In this document: positions 22,301-33,800 of the stretch, one piece after another | Position numbering within the stretch: position 1 is the first letter of the stretch | Layout: each line of letters starts with the position of its first letter | Assembly: GCA_020698575.1 (NCBI GenBank) | Contig: CM036243.1 | Coordinates: forward strand, 36,879,488-36,943,487 | Direction: 5' to 3' | DNA length: 64,000 nt | DNA from: Bostrychus sinensis | Taxonomy: Eukaryota > Chordata > Actinopteri > Gobiiformes > Eleotridae | Made by a program: the position numbers and the translations under genes | Notes under the pieces: generated by a model | The model's database searches: none | Told to the model about the DNA's origin: nothing | Seen by the model: only the letters and a program-made list of their open reading frames with translations

Positions 22301-23520
22301 CTGGTTCAGTCCTGGTTTAGTTCTGTTTCAGTCCTGGTTCAGTCCTGGTTCAGACCTGGTTCAGTCCTGGTTCAGTCCTGGTTCAGTCCTGGTTCAGTCC
22401 TGGTTTAGTCCTGGTTTAGTTCTGTTTCAGTCCTGGTTCAGTCCTGGTTTAGTTCTGTTTCAGTCCTGGTTCAGTCCTGGTTCAGACCTGGTTCAGTCCT
22501 GGTTCAGTCCTGGTTTAGTTCTGGTTCAGTTCTGGTTCAGTCCTGGTTCAGACCTGGTTCAGTCCTGGTTCAGTCCTGGTTTAGTTCTGTTTCAGTCCTG
22601 GTTCAGTCCTGGTTCAGACCTGGTTCAGTCCTGGTTCAGTCCTGGTTCAGTCCTGGTTCAGTCCTGGTTCAGTTCTGGTTCAGTCCTGGTTCAGTCCTGG
22701 TTTAGTTCTGTTTCAGTCCTGGTTCAGTCCTGGTTTAGTTCTGGTTCAGTTCTGGTTCAGTCCTGGTTCAGTCCTGGTTTAGTCCTGGTTTAGTTCTGTT
22801 TCAGTCCTGGTTCAGTCCTGGTTTAGTTCTGTTTCAGTCCTGGTTCAGTCCTGGTTCAGACCTGGTTCAGTCCTGGTTCAGTCCTGGTTTAGTTCTGGTT
22901 CAGTTCTGGTTCAGTCCTGGTTCAGTCCTGGTTCAGACCTGGTTCAGACCTGGTTCAGTCCTGGTTCAGTCCTGGTTTAGTTCTGTTTCAGTCCTGGTTC
23001 AGTCCTGGTTCAGTCCTGGTTTAGTTCTGTTTCAGTCCTGGTTCAGTCCTGGTTCAGTTCTGGTTCAGTCCTGGTTCAGTCCTGGTTCAGTCCTGGTTCA
23101 GTCCTGGTTCAGTCCTGGTTCAGTCCTGGTTTAGTTCTGTTTCAGTCCTGGTTCAGTCCTGGTTCAGTCCTGGTTTACTTCTGGTTCAGTCCTGGTTCAG
23201 TCCTGGTTTAGTCCTGGTTTAGTTCTGGTTCAGTCATGGTTCAGTCCTGGTTCAGTCCTGGTTCAGTCCTGGTTTAGTTCTGTTTCAGTCCTGGTTCAGT
23301 CCTGGTTCAGTCCTGGTTTACTTCTGGTTCAGTCCTGGTTCAGTCCTGGTTTAGTCATGGTTTAGTTCTGGTTCAGTTCTGGTTCAGTCCTGGTTCAGTC
23401 CTGGTTCAGTCCTGGTTCAGTCCTGGTTCAGTCCTGGTTTAGTCCTGGTTTAGTTCTGGTTCAGTTCTGGTTCAGTCCTGGTTCAGTCCTGGTTTAGTCC
23501 TGGTTTAGTTCTGGTTCAGT
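19312..23520. repeat. 4.2-kb satellite-like array of an 11-bp unit, directly upstream of the C3-like gene
   Basis: The unit is TCCTGGTTCAG, with variants TTCTGGTTTAG, TCTGTTTCAG and ACCTGGTTCAG, in about 380 copies. Variant order is repeated at long range: the rare 'cctgattcag' variant appears at 20661 and 21893, 1,232 bp apart, exactly 112 units. The array ends 140 bp before the start codon of the C3-like gene. Scattered shorter runs of the same 11-mer occur in many introns of the window. Confidence 0.95.
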
Positions 23521-23660
23521 GTTTGTGCTGATCTGAAATGACCTGGGGAAGTCCTGATGCGTGCGTTAGTCACAGTGTGTTGGACCTTTGGCCCTAAAAT
23601 GTCAATAACCCACACAGTCCCTCTGTCTCCTCACTGCACCAGACCAGGACCAGCGGAGAC
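23521..23660 (+). promoter_or_regulatory. Probable promoter/5' UTR of the C3-like gene
   Basis: This is the only non-repetitive DNA between the 11-bp array and the ATG at 23661. No TATA box was recognised. A GGGGAAGTCC at 23545-23554 is one mismatch from an NF-kappaB consensus, which would suit an acute-phase gene but is weak evidence alone. The transcription start cannot be placed. Confidence 0.3.
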
Positions 23661-23743
23661 ATGGAGCGGGGCAGACTCGGCAGCATTTTACTCTGTTCAC
23701 TTTACCTCTGTGTGAACGGACAGTAAGCGTGTTTTAACTTCTG

Positions 23744-23776
<33 letters not shown>

Positions 23777-24333
23777 CGTGACTGTTCACTCATTTAGTGT
23801 TATTGTGTTTTTTCAGATTGCTCTGGACGGGCAGGTGAGAGCTTTCTGGTTAAGTCCTGGTTTAGTCTTGGTTTAGACCAAAATCTCTGACAGCCAAAGC
23901 TCCATGGTTTAGACCTAATTTAATCCTGATTTAGTCCTGGTTTAGCCCTGGTTTATTCCTGGTTTAACTCTATGACGTTCTTGGTGTCAAAGAGAACTGT
24001 TTAACTTGGACATAAAAGTGGAGATTGTTTTTAATCATTGAAGCTCAGTTTATGTTTTTATTCTCTTTTGTTTTCAGATTCGAGTCGTTTGACAGCTACC
24101 ACAGACGTCACAAGTAACTGCATCACCAACACTGTCTCTGAGTCCAGGACCAGGACAGGTTCAGGTTCAGGTTCAGGATCAGGAACAGCAGAGGGACAGC
24201 TCATGTTTTTGGACATATTTACCTCTACAACAATAATGACTGTTACCATCACTACCTCTACTATCACTATTACTATCTCTAGTGCTGCTACTACTACGTA
24301 TTATTACCACTACTACCATAACTACTACAACAG

Positions 24334-24402
<69 letters not shown>

Positions 24403-24821
24403 GCAGGAGTCCTGCTCAGGTTGGGGCTTACATTTGAAGTGTAGACCGATTCTGAGTCCTGGTTTAGTCCTAGCTTAGACCTGGTTTAGTAGAGTTTTAG
24501 TCCTGGTTTGGAACTTGTTTAGTCCTAGATTAGTTCAGGTTTAGTCCTGGTTAAGACCTACTTTTAGACCTGGTTTAGCCCTGATTTAGATCTGGTTTAG
24601 AACTGGTTTAGCCCTGATTTAGACCTGGTTTAGTCCTAGTTTAGACCTGACTTAACCTTGATTTAGAACTGGTTTAGCCCTGACTTAGACCTGGTTTAAC
24701 GCAGTAGTAAAGCTCTTTTGCCCATTAAAGCTGGTTTTTGTGAAGCCAGATATTTATCTGATTCTGTTTTTTTGTTTTGTTTTGTTTGCAGCCTTCCGGA
24801 TCAAATCAACACCAGCCCCAG
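23661..24821 (+). CDS. c3: C3-like signal peptide and N-terminal micro-exons
   Basis: Exon 23661-23722 encodes a signal peptide ([20 protein letters not shown]). It is followed by an 18-nt exon (23817-23834, QLLWTG) and a 30-nt exon (24792-24821, LPDQINTSP). A 36-nt exon at 24078-24113 ([11 protein letters not shown]) is also bounded by AG/GT and is phase-neutral, so it may be included, skipped or not real. The two smaller exons are inferred from splice sites and phase only; the first exon is secure. Confidence 0.55.
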
Positions 24822-27800
24822 GTACAGTTTCTCATATTATACATTAAACCTTTCATCTACTCCTCACTGTCACACATTCATCTGAATGTTTTCATCGATT
24901 GACTGATCGGTTACTTATTAGGTTAAATATTTGTCAACCCAAATAAAATCTCCCACAGCCCACGTTTGGGTCCAGCACACCTTCATCTGCTCTGGAACTG
25001 GACCAACACCTTCTCATTCAGTCACTGCAAAAAATAAGACCATCATAAAATTGAATAGAAAATTAACATTAAGTAGTAATTAAGAAGAAAATGCACAAAT
25101 AAAAATTAATAATAAATAAATAATGGGAGACAGAATTTGATAAACTATTTTTAAAGACATATATTTTATATAGTGGAAGGTTTAGTTATTGATGTTAATT
25201 GTGAAAACTGTGAAAAGTGGGTCACAATAAAATGATCAGGACTAAACCTGGCTCCAGCTCCAGATGTGGAAATGCTGTTTGTTTGTGATCAAAGTCCAAC
25301 AAAAACTCAGGATTTCATCAGACCCGAAAACTCTGTCACCGAGTACTTTTACTTTTACCCCGGATGTAAGTACTTAAGAAACAACAGTGCAGTATTTATT
25401 TCATAAACGGGGTGTGTATATGAGATACTTAACTGTACGTAACCCCTCTCAGGACACCCTCGGTTTGGAGAAGCAGACAGGAGCAACACCACAAAGTCTA
25501 AACCATGCCCATTTAATTTCTGCTGCTAAGAAATGTCCCATATTTGACTACTACTACTACTTCTATTACTGAAGAACAGAATATAAATCAGTCACATGTC
25601 AAAATAAATGACTAATTCCTTTCTATCAGACTCATACTTGCACTGAGAGGAGTTTAGAACCTGGTTTAGACCTGGTTTCTTTCCTGGTTTTGTGTTTTAG
25701 CCCCATTATCAGGCGTACATAACCCAAAGTCTTCCTCTTGTTCTGCTGCAGGTTCACGGTCCTGGCTCCGGACCTGCTCAGAGCGGACAGCGATGAGAAC
25801 CTGGTGATTCAGGCCGATGGGATCTCCACCACAGTCCCAGTGACGATCCAGATCTGGGACTTCAGCAAAAGCATCCTCCTTATGCAGGCCACCACCTCCC
25901 TGACCAGCGCAAACAACTACCACTTGCTGCTCCCCATCCGGGTCAGACACCACCTCCCTGTGCCCCCCTCACAAGCCTCCATCTTTAACCCTGTCCCATA
26001 AACCTCCTCTCTGGCCTTCCTCTGGGTCTGTGGTGCTCAAACTGTTCACACCAAGATCCACCTCAGAAAGTAAATGATCTAAATTTTAAGATCACTTGAA
26101 AAAATGCAAGAATTTACATTTTGCACTGTTGAATCTTAAGGAGGTTCAAGGTAGAGCTTCAAAATGCAAAAAGAAGAAATGGGAGTTAGACAAAAAAATA
26201 AATAAAAATTAAGCAATTTATTGAAAACAACCATTAAACTGAAAAAGGCTGTTCATCAGGTGATCAGAAGTTTAAGACCATAGCTAAAAAACAAACAAAA
26301 ACCCTCTCAAAACAGAACTAAAACTTTGAAAAAGGATTCAGTAATGAGTAGCTCCATCGTTCTTGTTGATCACTTCAAAAATTGGTTTTGGCTTGCTTGA
26401 TGTGAGTATTTCCAGAAGGCTGTGTGTTACTCCAAGTGGTGAAGATGGCTTTACAAAGAGCATCCACTGTCTAGAATTGATGTCCGATTTTGTAAACTCC
26501 CTTGACATCCATCCCTAATGTTCTCTATTGGGTTTAGATCAGGGGAACACGCAGGATGGTCCAAAAGAGTGACGTTAGTCTCCTGAAGAAGTCCTTTGTC
26601 AGGTGGGCGTTGTGAACTGCAGCGTTGTCCTGTTGAAAAACCCTGTCATTTCAACAAAGACAAGGGCCCTCAGTCATGAGAGAGGCCTGCTGCAACATCT
26701 CCACAGAGCCAGCCGCTGTTTGACTCCTGCACAACCTGAAGCTCCACTGTTCCATTGAAGGAAAAAGCAGCCCAGATCATGATGGGGCCCCTCCACTGTG
26801 CTGCGTAGAAAACATCTCCAGTGGGATCTCCTTGTCCTACCAGTAACGTTGGAAGCCATCAGGACCGTCAAGGTTACATTATTTTTCTCATAAGAGAATA
26901 AAACTCTCTTCCACCTTTCAGTGTCCCATGCTTGGTGTTCCCTTGAAAAGTCCAAATGGGTGTTTGTGGCGTTGAAGAAGACGAGGCCTTTAAATACATT
27001 TTTTGTTTTTAAAGCCCTTTTCTGGCAGATGCTGTCTGATGGTTATTGGACTGCAGTCAGCACCAGTAAGGATCTTCCCATGTCTTGACGGACAGTCAAT
27101 CAGATCCTACGGCTCAGGGCCGGTGACATTTTTTTGGATCTACCACTTGACTTTTTTGTTCTGTAATCCTCAGGATCGTTTAAGAAATTCAAAATGACTG
27201 TCTTACTGCATCCAACCTCAGCAGAGATGACGCACTGCAAGAGACCTTGCTTATGCAGCTGAACAATCCCACAACGTTCATAGAGAGAAAACTTTTTTGC
27301 CTTTGCCATCAGGAGGTCATGACTGTGTGAACCTGACAGAAAATGACACTAAATCCATATTTTTGCGCAGATTTTGGCGTTTAAAGGCTGTGGTCTTAAA
27401 CTTTTGATCAGCTGATGAAAAGCCTATTTCAGTTTGTTGTTTTCAGTGAATTGCTTACTGAGTTTTGTTTTAGTTTTTTATTATTATTATTTATTTATTA
27501 TTATTATTATTATTTTTGTCTCACTCCTATTTCTTCTTTGTGCATTTTGAAGCTCTACGTAGAACCTCCTTAAGATCCAACAGTGCAAAATGTATATTCT
27601 TCCAATTTCTCAAATGATCTTAAAATTTTTATCAAGTGTGTATTTGGCTTTCCCAGTACCAGCTGTAATGGGCTAAAGTAGGTAAACCAGAACTAAATTA
27701 AGATTAAACTAGGTCTTAACCATTAAAAAAATCAGGACTAAATCAACACTATACCAAGATTAAACATGGACTAATCCAGAACTGTACAAGGACTAAACCA

Positions 27801-30800
27801 GAACCAAACCAGGACTCACCTAGGACTAATCCAGTGCTAAACTAGGTCTAAACCAGGATTATACCAGGACAAAACCGGGATTCATTTAGGACTAAACTAA
27901 GACTAGCTCCAACTAATGCAGGACTAAAACATCATGAGGACTTGAACTACTTAAGATTCCTGAGTACCACCAGAAGAAGCTTGCATACCACAACTTGAGA
28001 ACCACAGCTCTGGGCTTCCTGTCTCTGGCAGCTCTAAACTCAGCCTCCTTCTGTTTCCATATAATCAGCAGCACTCTCACGCAAATAACCTCACTAATAA
28101 AGTTATTTTCTGGTTAATGGCAGCTCCCTTCAGAGAAACTGAAGCCCGAGGAGATGAAGATGAAGTTTGTGTATCTCAAAGTTATGTATCAGGGATTTGA
28201 TCCAGAGGAGAGACTGCTGCTGGTGTCCTTCCACTCCGGATACATCTTCATCCAGACGGACAAGCCCATCTACAACCCTGGAGACACAGGTCAGAACCAC
28301 TCACAGTATAAACCCTGTAGGCCAGGACCACTCACAGTATAAACCCTGTAGGCCAGAACCACCCTCAGTGTAAACTCTGTAGGTCAGAACCACTCACAGT
28401 ATAAACCCTGTAGGTCAGAACCACTCACAGTATAAACCCTGTAGGCCAGGACCACTCACAGTATAAACCCTGTAGACCAGAACCACCCTCAGTGTAAACT
28501 CTGTAGGTCAGAACCACTCACAGTATAAACCCTGTAGGCCAGAACCACTCACAGTATAAACCCTGTAGACCAGAACCACTCACAGTATAAACCCTGTAGG
28601 CCAGGACCACTCACAGTATAAACCCTGTAGGTCAGAACCACTCACAGTATAAACCCTGTAGGCCAGGACCACTCACAGTATAAACCCTGTAGACCAGAAC
28701 CACCCTCAGTGTGAACTCTGTAGGTCAGAACCACTCACAGTATAAACCCTGTAGGCCAGAACCACTCACAGTATAAACCCTGTAGGTCAGAACCACTCAC
28801 AGTATAAACCCTGTAGGCCAGGACCACTCACAGTATAAACCCTGTAGGTCAGAACCACTCACAGTATAAACCCTGTAGGTCAGAACCACTCACAGTATAA
28901 ACCCTGTAGGCCAGAACCACTCACAGTATAAACCCTGTAGGCCAGAACCACTCACAGTATAAACCCTGTAGGCCAGAACCACTCACAGTATAAACCCTGT
29001 AGGCCAGAACCACTCACAGTATAAACCCTGTAGACCAGAACCACTCACAGTATAAACCCTGTAGACCAGAACCACTCACAGTATAAACCCTGTAGGCCAG
29101 GACCACTCACAGTATAAACCCTGTAGGCCAGGACCACTCACAGTATAAACCCTGTAGACCAGAACCACCCTCAGTGTGAACTCTGTAGGTCAGAACCACT
29201 CACAGTATAAACCCTGTAGGCCAGAACCACTCACAGTATAAACCCTGTAGGTCAGAACCACTCACAGTATAAACCCTGTAGGCCAGGACCACTCACAGTA
29301 TAAACCCTGTAGGTCAGAACCACTCACAGTATAAACCCTGTAGACCAGAACCACCCTCAGTGTAAACTCTGTAGGTCAGAACCACTCACAGTATAAACCC
29401 TGTAGGCCAGAACCACTCACAGTATAAACCCTGTAGACCAGAACCACTCACAGTATAAACCCTGTAGGCCAGGACCACTCACAGTATAAACCCTGTAGGT
29501 CAGAACCACTCACAGTATAAACCCTGTAGGCCAGGACCACTCACAGTATAAACCCTGTAGACCAGAACCACCCTCAGTGTGAACTCTGTAGGTCAGAACC
29601 ACTCACAGTATAAACCCTGTAGGCCAGAACCACTCACAGTATAAACCCTGTAGGTCAGAACCACTCACAGTATAAACCCTGTAGGCCAGGACCACTCACA
29701 GTATAAACCCTGTAGGTCAGAACCACTCACAGTATAAACCCTGTAGGTCAGAACCACTCACAGTATAAACCCTGTAGGCCAGAACCACTCACAGTATAAA
29801 CCCTGTAGGCCAGAACCACTCACAGTATAAACCCTGTAGGCCAGAACCACTCACAGTATAAACCCTGTAGGCCAGAACCACTCACAGTATAAACCCTGTA
29901 GACCAGAACCACTCACAGTATAAACCCTGTAGACCAGAACCACTCACAGTATAAACCCTGTAGGCCAGGACCACTCACAGTATAAACCCTGTAGGCCAGG
30001 ACCACTCACAGTATAAACCCTGTAGACCAGAACCACCCTCAGTGTGAACTCTGTAGGTCAGAACCACTCACAGTATAAACCCTGTAGGCCAGAACCACTC
30101 ACAGTATAAACCCTGTAGGTCAGAACCACTCACAGTATAAACCCTGTAGGCCAGGACCACTCACAGTATAAACCCTGTAGGTCAGAACCACTCACAGTAT
30201 AAACCCTGTAGGCCAGGACCACTCACAGTATAAACCCTGTAGGTCAGAACCACTCACAGTATAAACCCTGTAGGCCAGGACCACTCACAGTATAAACCCT
30301 GTAGGTCAGAACCACTCACAGTATGAACCCTGTAGGCCAGAACCACTCACAGTACAGCTTCTTGCCCCACTTACACTTTTTACTTTGTGGCGGGGTTAGG
30401 GTTAGTGAACATTAGGAATTTCCAGAATGCACAGAAACCTATGTTTCCTGGTTTCTATGAACAAGATAACATAGGTTCCTGTGCACTGTTTTCTTTACCT
30501 ATTACTTTATTCTTTATTTCCTACAGCAGTTTTTTTTAGAAGTTTTTCCTTACCGAGAAGGAGGGTCTAAGGACAGGGATGTCCTGGGTCTGTTTAGTTT
30601 AGTTATTGTTTGTGTTGATGGTGTGTTATGTCTGATTGTGTGTTTATGTTTGATTAACTGTTTGTGAAGCCCTTTGAGGTAAGTGTTGTTGTGATACTGG
30701 GCCATATAGATAAAATTGTATTGAATTAAACTATAGGCTCCCAAACTACCATAACACAGGCCTGCTAATGCTTATAAAAGAACTAAACCTGCTAATAACT

Positions 30801-33800
30801 ATAAATCTAGTAGTCATGCCAATAATATTTATGCAACTGCTGCTAAATTCCTGCTAAATATTTTAATACTCACCAATGTTCTCACACAACACGCACTGAC
30901 ATTACACACATGTAGTCAAGTGGGTCCTAACAGGCTTTTTTTTTTTTTTTTTTTTTTTTTTGCAATTGCAGCTTAGTAGGCCCAATAACTTCCATACAGT
31001 CAAAACAAGAGCTCTATGTGGGACAAAGAGAGCTAATATTAGTAAATAGGACCAAAAATTCTTTTACATACTTAAGTAAAATTTTATTGAAGTAATACTT
31101 GTTAATGTACTGTGTATGCACTATGTATGTACTATGTGACCCTGATAGTCTTACTGTTAGCATTAGCAGGCCTATGTTATGGTATTTTTATTGTTTTTGT
31201 TAATGCTGCACTACCTGATTTCTTTTTCGTTGTATTTTGGCAAAGATAATTATTTAGTTATTAGTACAGCATAACAAGTCATCTGAGAAAAAATTAGACT
31301 TTGAGGTCACCTGTGAGCTGTATTATAAGGTTTTTGTTTTAGAGCGACTGAAGGAACAGTTTAACCAATCACACGCGTTCATAGGACAGGAGCACTCTGA
31401 TTGGTCAATGCATCCTTTATCTATCCAGAGCTAGAATCTATCAGGAATAATGTGAAGGAGCTATTGTTTTATTTCAAAATTCATAGCTTATCGATATGGT
31501 AGTTTTTCTGGTAGCATTAGCAGGCCTCTGGCACATCCACAGTCACATGTATTTTGTGTCCACAGTTCGGTTCCGAGCCCTGGTGTCCTCTCTGTCCTTT
31601 AAGGCGCTTGAAGGCACGATTGTGGTGGATATCAAGGTAAAGCCCAGCAAACCAGTGATAAAATCTTACTGCTACTGTCTGTAAATGTATTAAATGTGGT
31701 TTGATTTGGGCAGAATCCAGACGGCATTGTGGTCTATCACACACACAGGATGAGAGCTGTCAGTGGCATCTACAATGACATATTTACTCTCACCGAACTT
31801 GCCAAGTGAGTGTTTATTTTTAGCTTTGTACTGAAACACTCGGATGAATGGCCTTGGGTGCGAGAGACGTGAGGAGCAGCGGCAGACTGGCACCCAGAGG
31901 GTTCTTGTAATTGTTTGGAGGCATTTGTAGAGTTGGGGCCTGGGTGCTTTTGGGAGAGGTGACCCCTGGGTGCATTGTGCATTTTTGTTTAGGTTCTTCA
32001 GGTCAGTGCTCAGGAGCTGTTGATGCTAAGGCATACTTGGACAGTCTTGGGAGAGTAGGTCCAGGGCACTTTCTGCTCCAATCAAAGTGGTGAGGCTGGG
32101 CCAGCTGGGAGTACTGTGTATCCTTATGGCCATGAGCGACACCTGTAGGAGGCTAAGCCCACATGTCATAGGTATAATAGTTACTGGATGTAACCCTAGT
32201 TCTATGAGAATCTGTGCTCTACCTGCATGCCCAGCTGGCCTTGCCCAAAAGAGTTCAAGGAGGGCAAGAAGTATATAATCCAGCACAGAGCACTGCTAAC
32301 TATCTATGCGAAAAAAACTAGGCTATGCACATACTCATAGAACTGGAATTACATCGAGAAAAGTAAAGTAAGTAAAGTAAAATGCTTTAATTGTCATTAT
32401 ACATACAAAGGCTTCAACAAAATTGTGTCAGATGGAGGATTAGTCCTGAGCTGCTGCGACTGAGTGCGCTGTCACTATGGCCTGACCTGATACAGATGTT
32501 TTTCAGTGTTAGAAGAAAGCGGAGCACCCAGAGGAAACCTACACAGACACAGGGAGAACATGCAAATTCCAAAATAAAGGCCCAGTCTGGTCTGGGAATC
32601 AAACCCAGGACCTTCTTGCTGTGAGACAAGAGTCCTAACCACTGCTTCACGGTGCTGTTTTAATTTTTTTTATAAAAGGGCGGCACGGAGCTGCAGTGCT
32701 TAGCACTCTCCCCCTCATTAAACGTCTCGTCTTGCATATGTGCTATTCATAAATGTTTTACTTTACTCCTTTATGAGGAGCGCCCCCTTCTGGAGTGTAC
32801 AGTGTATTAAATCCTTAAAATTCCCACATTATGCTTTTTTCAAGCTTTTTGAAATAGTGTTGGACTCCTTTGCATTGGTATTTCACATTTTATAACTAAA
32901 AATAATGTATCTGTGGAAAACCTCTTCTGTTGGGGAGCTGTTACTTTGACTTTGCAGAGAACACTTGAATTAGGAGTCTGTCGCCCCCTGCTGGCAACGG
33001 TGGGGACTGAACAAAGCATAAAGTTACTATTTAGCACAACTATTAGCAACATGAGACTAATAGATAGATAAATGAGCTTTGTAGTGACAGCAATTTAAGC
33101 AATGAACTGATCAGAACAAGTCCGGTAACAATGTATGAGCTTTAGAAACGCACAGGAGTACTTCCTGGTTTCACGTTTCTACGTAGAGCCGTGACACCGA
33201 GCGTTTTCAGATCTGGAGAAGGAGATGGCCTCAGCATACAGGATTACTCAAACGTGTGAATGAGAAAAAATACTACTCCAGGTCTGTTTTTGAGGAGGAA
33301 ACAACATTATAACATGGTTAAAAGCTCAGAGAAGTTGAGTTAGTAGAAAGCGAGACCTTTAACAATAAAGCATACATAATGTATTATGGTCCTGTTTTTC
33401 ACAGATTATTCCTATCACAAAATAGTATGAGGTCAAGTCTAAGAGCTTTTTAGACATGAGGTCATCTTTATTAAAAAGGATTTTATTATGCTGTGGGGCA
33501 ACACTGTATTATTGATTGTCGCTAATATTTAAAAAGTGTCTATTCCAGCACTGCGTCTACTCACAAGTACTCAAAAGACTTTTTGTTTACGTTTGTAGTG
33601 AGGGGATGTGGACAGTGACGGCGAAGTTTGACCAGTGGCCGCAGAACACTTTCAACTCAACCTTTGAGGTCAAGAAGTATGGTAGGTCCACTCTCACCGC
33701 CGCTGTCTATGAACACTGCGACGTCTTTGTGAAAAATAATCTTTTCTTTTCTGTTTTCTTTTAGTGCTTCCGGCTTTCAACGTGACTCTAACACCACAAA

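Noticed and set aside
23545..23554. NF-kappaB site
   Set aside because: One mismatch to a short degenerate consensus; kept only as a remark, not as a feature.
24038..24403. 121-codon frame upstream of the C3-like MG1 exon
   Set aside because: Its second half is a CTA microsatellite read as Tyr/Thr; only the 36-nt part at 24078-24113 might be an exon.
28290..30355. CRISPR-like regular array
   Set aside because: Units are head-to-tail with no unique spacers, in a vertebrate intron; it is a minisatellite.
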